Source of the DNA: Desulfobacula sp.
Lineage (GTDB): Bacteria; Desulfobacterota; Desulfobacteria; Desulfobacterales; Desulfobacteraceae
Direction: 5' to 3'
NCBI GenBank assembly: GCA_027858355.1
Contig: JAQICW010000236.1
Location: forward strand, 1-11,196
Length of the DNA stretch: 11,196 nt
Of this stretch, positions 6,650-11,196 are shown piece by piece. Made by a program: the position numbers and the translations under genes. The stretch's first letter is position 1; each line of letters starts with the position of its first letter. The notes below the pieces were generated by a model. It worked only from the letters and a program-made list of their open reading frames with translations, did not search any database and was not told where the DNA came from.

Positions 6650-7435
6650 ATGTTAGAAACAACTAAAGATATTTGGAAAAATCATGAAGCACTGGGCAGT
6701 CAGTTCTATGTAAACCTCAAAACCACGGTGACCAATACCAGACTCGGATTGCTGTGGTGGATTTTGGACCCTTTATTTTTCATGGCGATTTATTATTTTG
6801 TTGTAAGTATTGTTTTTGAAAGAGGGGGACCCAATTATCATTTGTTCGCTCTATGCGGCATTGTTACCTGGCAGTCCTTTGCTCGATCGGTCAATTTGTG
6901 TACAAACTCACTTGTAAGAAGCGCAGGGCTCATTAAGCAGGCCTCTCTGCCCATTTTTTTTTATGTCATTATTTCATCCATTGTTCAGGCTTTTTTTTAT
7001 ACGATTGGTCTTATGATCATTACAATATGGAATAACCAAGTTATTGGGACCCAGACACCTGCTATTTTTATCCTTGTTTTTTTAATGGTGCTGATGACCA
7101 GTTCTTTGGGATTGTTTTTATCAATATTTCATGCATATGTAAGGGATACAGGGAAAATTGTAGCGTATATTCTGCGGTTTGGGTTTTATATCAGCCCGGT
7201 CCTTTATTCTCCTGACAGGATTTATGGGCTTGAATCCATTCCAAATTATTTTAAAATATTATATTCCCTTAATCCAATGGTTCATATTATAACAGCAGTA
7301 AGGGATCTTCTGTTTTATGGAAAGATGTTTGATCTTTATCCGATATTGATTATTTTTATAGTGACAATGGGCACCCTTCAACTGGGGTTGATGTTTTTTA
7401 GAAGAGTTTCACCCTATGTTCCCAAGGTGATTTAA
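6650..7435 (+). CDS. wzm: ABC-2 type polysaccharide export permease (Wzm/KpsM-like)
   Basis: This is the membrane subunit of a lipid-linked polysaccharide or O-antigen ABC exporter in the inner membrane. With the start at 6650 it has 261 residues and about six hydrophobic segments, roughly at 33-56, 63-82, 102-127, 137-160, 170-186 and 229-250. Family marks include RLGLLWWILDP at 31-41 before and into the first membrane helix, a VRD motif at 164-166 in the cytoplasmic loop, NPM at 208-210, and RDLLFYG at 218-224. The N-terminal ~30 residues would be the amphipathic interface helix. The frame is open further upstream, and ATG 6587 or 6614 are possible longer starts. The ATPase gene follows after 27 bp. 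The position after the glycosyltransferase and coiled-coil genes implies export of the glycan they make. Confidence 0.9.
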   Translation: MLETTKDIWKNHEALGSQFYVNLKTTVTNTRLGLLWWILDPLFFMAIYYFVVSIVFERGGPNYHLFALCGIVTWQSFARSVNLCTNSLVRSAGLIKQASLPIFFYVIISSIVQAFFYTIGLMIITIWNNQVIGTQTPAIFILVFLMVLMTSSLGLFLSIFHAYVRDTGKIVAYILRFGFYISPVLYSPDRIYGLESIPNYFKILYSLNPMVHIITAVRDLLFYGKMFDLYPILIIFIVTMGTLQLGLMFFRRVSPYVPKVI

Positions 7436-7462
7436 AAAAATAGAAACTGGATTTATTATAGA

Positions 7463-8266
7463 ATGACTAAACTCGAAGCATCTCCATGCGAATCATCAAC
7501 GGCTCTTCAACCTGTAATGGTTTCTTTTGACAATGTGAGCCTGTTTTTTCAAAGGCATACATCACTTTTTGATCTATTATTTTCACGAAAAAAAAAACAA
7601 TTATTTTGGGCGTTGAAAAATGTTTCCTTCCAGCTTCGTGAAGGAGACACCATGGGGATAATAGGGCGAAACGGTTCTGGAAAAAGTACATTGTCCATGG
7701 TGTGCACAAAGATTTATCCTCCAGACGAAGGATGTATGTTTGTTAATGGCAAAGTGCAGCTTCTGGCATTGGGTGTTGGATTCCAAAAACAGTTGTCCGG
7801 CAGAGAAAATGTATATATAAGCGGCAGTCTTCTTGGGCTGAAGAAATCTGAAATTAGTCGGAAAATGGATGGAATCGAAGATTTTGCAGATATCGGAGCA
7901 TTTATGGATGAAGCGGTATACACCTATTCGAGCGGGATGAAAAGTCGCTTGGCCTTTGCCATTGCCACTGCTATTCAGCCAGATATCCTTATCCTGGACG
8001 AGGTGATGGCTACCGGGGACAGTAGTTTTCGAGAAAAAGCCATGGAGCGAATAAAAAATTTACATGCTTTGACCAGATGCGCGATAATTGTTTCACATAA
8101 TTCTAACCAGCTGAAAAAAATTTGTAATAGGGCAATTTGGCTTGAAAAAGGACGAGTCGTTATGCAGGGGGAATCTAGGTTGGTTTTGAATTCGTACCAG
8201 AAATTTTGTAAGAATCCCCAAAAGTGGCAATTGGAAAATCCGGAATATTTCCCCATATCTTTTTAA
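7463..8266 (+). CDS. wzt: Polysaccharide ABC exporter ATPase (Wzt/KpsT-like, no carbohydrate-binding domain)
   Basis: This 267-aa nucleotide-binding subunit powers export through the permease encoded just upstream. Motifs seen: Walker A GRNGSGKST at 68-76, a Q-loop region around GFQKQLSGREN at 106-116, signature YSSGM at 155-159, Walker B ILILDE at 175-180, D-loop ATGD at 183-186, and the switch His212 in VSHN. The N-terminal ~45 residues before WALKNVSF match the Wzt/KpsT layout. Sequence ends ~35 residues after the GRVVMQGE strand, so the C-terminal beta-sandwich domain of O9a-type Wzt is absent. A run of ten A residues lies at 7588-7597 (codons 42-45). The Shine-Dalgarno is weak; ATG 7517 (MVSFDNVS) is an alternative start that would match the family's usual N-terminus. 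It could belong to an O-antigen or a capsule exporter. Confidence 0.93.
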   Translation: MTKLEASPCESSTALQPVMVSFDNVSLFFQRHTSLFDLLFSRKKKQLFWALKNVSFQLREGDTMGIIGRNGSGKSTLSMVCTKIYPPDEGCMFVNGKVQLLALGVGFQKQLSGRENVYISGSLLGLKKSEISRKMDGIEDFADIGAFMDEAVYTYSSGMKSRLAFAIATAIQPDILILDEVMATGDSSFREKAMERIKNLHALTRCAIIVSHNSNQLKKICNRAIWLEKGRVVMQGESRLVLNSYQKFCKNPQKWQLENPEYFPISF

Positions 8267-8343
8267 ACTGAAGTTCACAGTTTTTCACGAAAATTTATGG
8301 ATCATACATTGTATGTTACTTTGGTGAATCTTCAGTTTTTAAA
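8260..8343. repeat. Palindromic intergenic element flanked by 8-bp direct repeats
   Basis: Bases 8265-8278 (AAACTGAAGTTCAC) pair with 8324-8338 (GTGAA-T-CTTCAGTTT): 14 base pairs with one bulged T. A small inner hairpin (CATAC, loop ATT, GTATG) lies at 8303-8315. The octamer TTTTTAAA occurs at 8260-8267 and again at 8336-8343, just outside the CTGAAG/CTTCAG ends. This resembles a tiny non-autonomous insertion with target duplication. It could equally be an intercistronic hairpin or weak terminator, since the right arm runs into five T residues. It overlaps the stop codon of the ATPase gene. Confidence 0.5.
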
Positions 8344-8360
8344 TGAACGACAAGTTTGTT

Positions 8361-8366
8361 AGGAGA
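8361..8366 (+). promoter_or_regulatory. Ribosome binding site for a TTG start
   Basis: AGGAGA lies ten bases before TTG 8377. No in-frame ATG exists upstream of the first beta-strand of the GT4 protein, so this motif decides the start. The other in-frame TTG at 8356 lies upstream of the motif. Confidence 0.55.
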
Positions 8367-8376
8367 ATCCTCTGCA

Positions 8377-9534
8377 TTGAACAATAGAGAGGGAATAAGA
8401 ATACGCTGGGCTACATGGTGGCCAGTGCCCTATTGGGTGGAACGGTATAACGCTTTGTCAGATCAAGAGGGGGTGCATTTAGAAGTTGTATTCCTTTCCA
8501 ATGAAAGTAAATTCCTTCCAATAATATCAGAAAAAAAGGACTGGAAATTTACATATCAGATTATTCGGAAAGAAAAGGCGATATCGGGCTACGCTAAAGT
8601 AAATCGACGATTTCCCATGCCCTGGACGCTCGTGGGCGGATCATTCGATTTGTTGATAATGCCCTATGGGGATCCGGATTTTGTTTCGGCAGCCTTTCTA
8701 TGTGCGCTGTTGAAAAAAAAAGTTTGTGTATTCTCGCCCAATCACCAATATGAAGAACGGTCTTTTTCTTTGTTCAGAGAAAAATTGAAAAGGCTTGTAT
8801 ATGGTTCTGCCATAGGTGTTTTGACGACCGGAATAGGGCAAAAAGAATATGTTTGCAGATATTTTAAAAATCAGGAAAATATTCATATTGTTGGGAATCC
8901 CGCACCCAGATTGTCTCGATTGGAGAGCCTTCAATTAACACAGGGGAGAGAGTCTATCAGAGATGAATTGGGGTGGCGTAACGAATTTGTACTCTTGTAT
9001 GTAGGCAGATTCTCACGAGAAAAGGGATTATATACTCTTTTGGATTCTTTGGAAAAGTTGTCTGCCAGGAATATACAGGCGAGAGCCGTGTTCGTAGGTA
9101 TGGGACCTTGTGAGAACGATTTGAGAGACGAGGTGGAGAGTCGGAATCTGAATGTAGAGTTTACAGGATTTCTTGAGGGACCAGCGCTTACCAAACGGTA
9201 TATCGCGGCAGATGTTTTTGTTCTCCCAAGCCTCAGTGAGGCGTGGGGACTGGTCGTGAATGAAGCAATGGAGGCGGGTCTGCCGGTTGTTGTTTCCGAT
9301 AGAGTCGGAGCCCACCAGACGCTGGTTTATCATGGGGAAAACGGGTTTGTGTTTCAGGCAGGAAATTCCAAAAGTTTAACGGCAGGATTAGTTAACCTCT
9401 ATGAAAATCCAAAAATTAGAGGGGATATGTCAGGCGTGTCATTGGATATTATCCAAAAGCATACGATCCCTGAATGGGTGGAGAATGTCACTAACGCTAT
9501 CCATAAAGTGACTGCCGTTAGCAGGATGATCTAA
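8377..9534 (+). CDS. GT4 family glycosyltransferase (GT-B fold)
   Basis: This 385-aa retaining-type GT4 enzyme would transfer a sugar from a nucleotide donor to the lipid-linked glycan in the cytoplasm. From the TTG start the protein opens with IRIRWATWWPVPYWVERYN, the first beta-strand and loop. Later marks are the interdomain region with PNHQYEER (121-128), YVGRFSREKG (208-217) opening the C-terminal Rossmann domain, FVGMG (239-243), and LPSLSEAWG at 282-290. The E-x7-E pair that binds the donor sugar is Glu288 and Glu296, followed by the usual AGLPVVVSDRVG (300-311). All expected motifs are present, so it is probably active. TTG 8356 would add seven residues. It is 110 bp from the ATPase gene, across a palindromic element, and 89 bp from the epimerase gene. 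Sugar specificity is not readable. Confidence 0.9.
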   Translation: MNNREGIRIRWATWWPVPYWVERYNALSDQEGVHLEVVFLSNESKFLPIISEKKDWKFTYQIIRKEKAISGYAKVNRRFPMPWTLVGGSFDLLIMPYGDPDFVSAAFLCALLKKKVCVFSPNHQYEERSFSLFREKLKRLVYGSAIGVLTTGIGQKEYVCRYFKNQENIHIVGNPAPRLSRLESLQLTQGRESIRDELGWRNEFVLLYVGRFSREKGLYTLLDSLEKLSARNIQARAVFVGMGPCENDLRDEVESRNLNVEFTGFLEGPALTKRYIAADVFVLPSLSEAWGLVVNEAMEAGLPVVVSDRVGAHQTLVYHGENGFVFQAGNSKSLTAGLVNLYENPKIRGDMSGVSLDIIQKHTIPEWVENVTNAIHKVTAVSRMI

Positions 9535-9605
9535 ATTGATTTTACTGATTCATTTAATAAATTTTTTGAAAATATTTAATGTCTTTTAAGATTGATATAG
9601 CGAAC

Positions 9606-9612
9606 AGGAAGG
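9606..9612 (+). promoter_or_regulatory. Ribosome binding site of the epimerase gene
   Basis: AGGAAGG lies 11 bases upstream of ATG 9624, at the end of an 89-bp AT-rich gap. I see no convincing promoter or terminator in the rest of that gap (9535-9605). Confidence 0.5.
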
Positions 9613-9623
9613 TTATTTAAAAA

Positions 9624-10583
9624 ATGAAAACAATTCTTGTGACAGGGGCTTCAGGGTTTGTCGGCCGGGCAATATGTGGGAATTTGGCTTTGAAGAATCA
9701 TGTAATTGGATTTGATAAAAATGCTTATCCTATTGCAGGAGTGACATCTGTCAAAGGATGCATTCTGGACCAGGATGGTATTCGGTCCGTTATAGGGAAA
9801 TACAGGCCGGATATAGTGATTCATTGCGCTGGGATAGCCCATCAGAAGTTCAACAAAAGATTGTGCGGTGAAGATTACGATCAATTAAATAATCTCGCAA
9901 CAAAAATGCTTTCCCTGGAAGCTGCCAGAGTTAACCCAAAGGTTTATTTTATTTTTCTTTCATCTATTTCTGTATACGGTGAAAAACAGATTCGAGAAAA
10001 GGTGAACGAAAATGACGAATGCTTTCCCACAAGCGATTATGCGGTAAGTAAATTGAAAGCTGAAAAAAATTTAGCACAGCTTTATAATCAATCTCTGGTG
10101 AATAGGGTGGATATTTTGAGGTTGGCGCCTGTCTATGATACCTTTTGGAGCGCTAATCTGGAAAAAAGGGTGTTTGCGCCTAAGAAATTATTTTATATGA
10201 GATTTGGATCTGGTTGTCAGAAAGTATCTGTGTTGTCCAGGGAAAATCTTGTGGGTTTTATTGCTTTTCGAGTCGAGAGTGATTTAGGCAACCAATTTTT
10301 CAATACCTTGAATGTATGTGATCAATTCCCATGTGCTTTTAATGAAATAATCCAAACGTTTAAACAATCCAGATATCATCCAGACAGATGGGTTGTTACA
10401 ATTCCTCTGTGTCTGATTTGGGTAGTAACCCGTATAATTGGAAAATTTATGAAGCGTAATTCTGAATGGATTCATTCAATCTATGACAAACTTGCTAAAG
10501 ATTTGGTCTTTGATAATACGCGAATGCTTGCGTCTGGTTATAAACCCACTAAAACATTGAGATCTGTTTATATTAAAAAATGA
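9624..10583 (+). CDS. NAD-dependent sugar epimerase/dehydratase (extended SDR)
   Basis: This 319-aa extended short-chain dehydrogenase/reductase probably acts on a nucleotide-activated sugar, supplying or tailoring a precursor for the glycan. The NAD-binding GxxGxxG is GASGFVG at 8-14. VIHCAG at 65-70 follows the fourth beta-strand, LSSISVYG at 112-119 holds the catalytic Ser/Thr position, and the Tyr-Lys pair is Y139 and K143 in YAVSK. RLAPVYD at 166-172 is the substrate-side segment typical of the family. The C-terminal GYKPTKTL (305-312) matches the usual end of UDP-sugar 4-epimerases and relatives. A hydrophobic stretch at ~258-273 could touch the membrane. Its last bases overlap the next gene start (ATGA at 10580-10583), so the two are translationally coupled. 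Epimerase, dehydratase or reductase cannot be separated without an alignment. Confidence 0.9.
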   Translation: MKTILVTGASGFVGRAICGNLALKNHVIGFDKNAYPIAGVTSVKGCILDQDGIRSVIGKYRPDIVIHCAGIAHQKFNKRLCGEDYDQLNNLATKMLSLEAARVNPKVYFIFLSSISVYGEKQIREKVNENDECFPTSDYAVSKLKAEKNLAQLYNQSLVNRVDILRLAPVYDTFWSANLEKRVFAPKKLFYMRFGSGCQKVSVLSRENLVGFIAFRVESDLGNQFFNTLNVCDQFPCAFNEIIQTFKQSRYHPDRWVVTIPLCLIWVVTRIIGKFMKRNSEWIHSIYDKLAKDLVFDNTRMLASGYKPTKTLRSVYIKK

Positions 10584-11196
10584 AGGTTTCTATTATTACC
10601 GTGTCATATAATTGTGAAACTACAATAGAAGACACAATATTATCAGTTGCAGCTCAGGATTATTCCAGGAAAGAGCATATCGTGATTGATGGTTGTTCTA
10701 CAGACAAGACCATGGAAATCGTTAAAAAGCACGCCGCCATAATACAGCAATATATTTCAGAACCGGACAATGGCATATATGATGCTATGAACAAAGGAAT
10801 AAAGCTTGCGACAGGTGATGTTATTGGTATATTGAATGCCGATGATATTTATTTTGATAGTACTTGTATCTCCGAGGTTGTAAATGCGTTTGAAGAAAAA
10901 GAGGTTAGCGCTATCTGTGGTAATCTTGTGTATGTATCTCCAAATAATTTAAACAAGACCATAAGGTTTTATTCTTCTGAGGGGTTTGCACCAAAGATGT
11001 TTGAGTTTGGGATGATGCCGGCACATCCAGCATTTTTTGTTTTGCGGAAGTGTTATGAATCCTTTGGGCTTTATAAGGAAGACTATAAGATTGCTGCTGA
11101 TTTTGAACTATTGTTGAGATTTTTAAAAATCCATGGAATTTCCTACCACTGCATTTCCAAAAATTTGGTAAAAATGCGGACCGGAGGGGTCAGTAC
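10580..11196 (+). CDS. GT2 family glycosyltransferase, 3' truncated by window edge
   Basis: The ATG overlaps the epimerase stop in an ATGA arrangement, and the frame stays open to the window end (205 full codons visible). The N-terminus MKVSIITVSYNCETTIEDTI is a textbook GT2 start, with IDGCSTDKTMEIV following as the second nucleotide-binding segment. EPDNGIYDAMNKGI and ATGDVIGILNADD come next; NADD (about residues 86-89) is the DxD-type metal and donor site. A later AADFELLLRF (about 174-183) fits the acceptor-side helix. This pattern resembles WcaA/WcaE-like exopolysaccharide glycosyltransferases. It is presumably inverting and cytosolic. The C-terminus lies outside the window. Confidence 0.92.
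   Translation, partial: MKVSIITVSYNCETTIEDTILSVAAQDYSRKEHIVIDGCSTDKTMEIVKKHAAIIQQYISEPDNGIYDAMNKGIKLATGDVIGILNADDIYFDSTCISEVVNAFEEKEVSAICGNLVYVSPNNLNKTIRFYSSEGFAPKMFEFGMMPAHPAFFVLRKCYESFGLYKEDYKIAADFELLLRFLKIHGISYHCISKNLVKMRTGGVS

Noticed and set aside
9551..9581. Imperfect AT-only inverted repeat between the GT4 and epimerase genes
   Set aside because: It is nearly pure A/T with mismatches and no GC stem. It is expected by chance in this base composition and not a convincing terminator.

Overview
This window is the interior of a surface-polysaccharide (O-antigen or capsule type) biosynthesis and export cluster from a Gram-negative bacterium. All ten protein genes supported here lie on the + strand, with short gaps or overlaps, so they probably form one transcription unit that continues past both ends of the window. 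The sequence is AT-rich, with many lysine, asparagine and phenylalanine codons and long A runs. Together with an ABC-transporter-dependent polysaccharide locus, this would fit an AT-rich Desulfobacterota-like lineage. That assignment is only an impression, because no taxonomic marker gene is present.

Layout. Positions 3-977 hold the 3' part of a glycosyltransferase-like gene that enters from the left. Positions 1017-1472 encode a small coiled-coil protein (CC1). Positions 1539-4349 encode a very large three-domain glycosyltransferase (936 aa). It overlaps by 26 bp a smaller two-domain paralogue at 4324-6105 (593 aa). Positions 6151-6579 encode a second small coiled-coil protein (CC2) that shares its C-terminal tail with CC1. 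Next come the exporter genes: an ABC-2 permease (Wzm-like, 6650-7435) and its ATPase (Wzt-like, 7463-8266). A palindromic 84-bp intergenic element lies at 8260-8343. It is followed by a GT4 glycosyltransferase starting at a TTG codon (8377-9534), an NAD-dependent sugar epimerase/dehydratase (9624-10583) and the 5' part of a GT2 glycosyltransferase (10580 to the window end).

How the genes may work together. The epimerase would supply a modified nucleotide sugar. The GT-A and GT-B enzymes would build a lipid-linked glycan on the cytoplasmic face of the inner membrane, and Wzm/Wzt would export the finished chain. The Wzt-like ATPase is short and lacks the C-terminal carbohydrate-binding domain that couples chain termination to export in E. 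coli O9a-type systems.

The most interesting signal is the pair of coiled-coil proteins. Each lies directly downstream of a glycosyltransferase gene, in the same reading frame and separated from it by one in-frame TAA. Both end in the same tail (SYSFRIGQ, then KPGKNTIMLPFRF), which looks like a membrane-associating segment. CC1 also carries an internal 54-bp coil duplication. These proteins could be detached scaffolds or chain-length rulers for the glycosyltransferases; this is inference. A second signal is complementary active-site loss between the two large paralogous glycosyltransferases. There are no RNA genes, CRISPR arrays, transposase genes or gene-free stretches over 300 bp.
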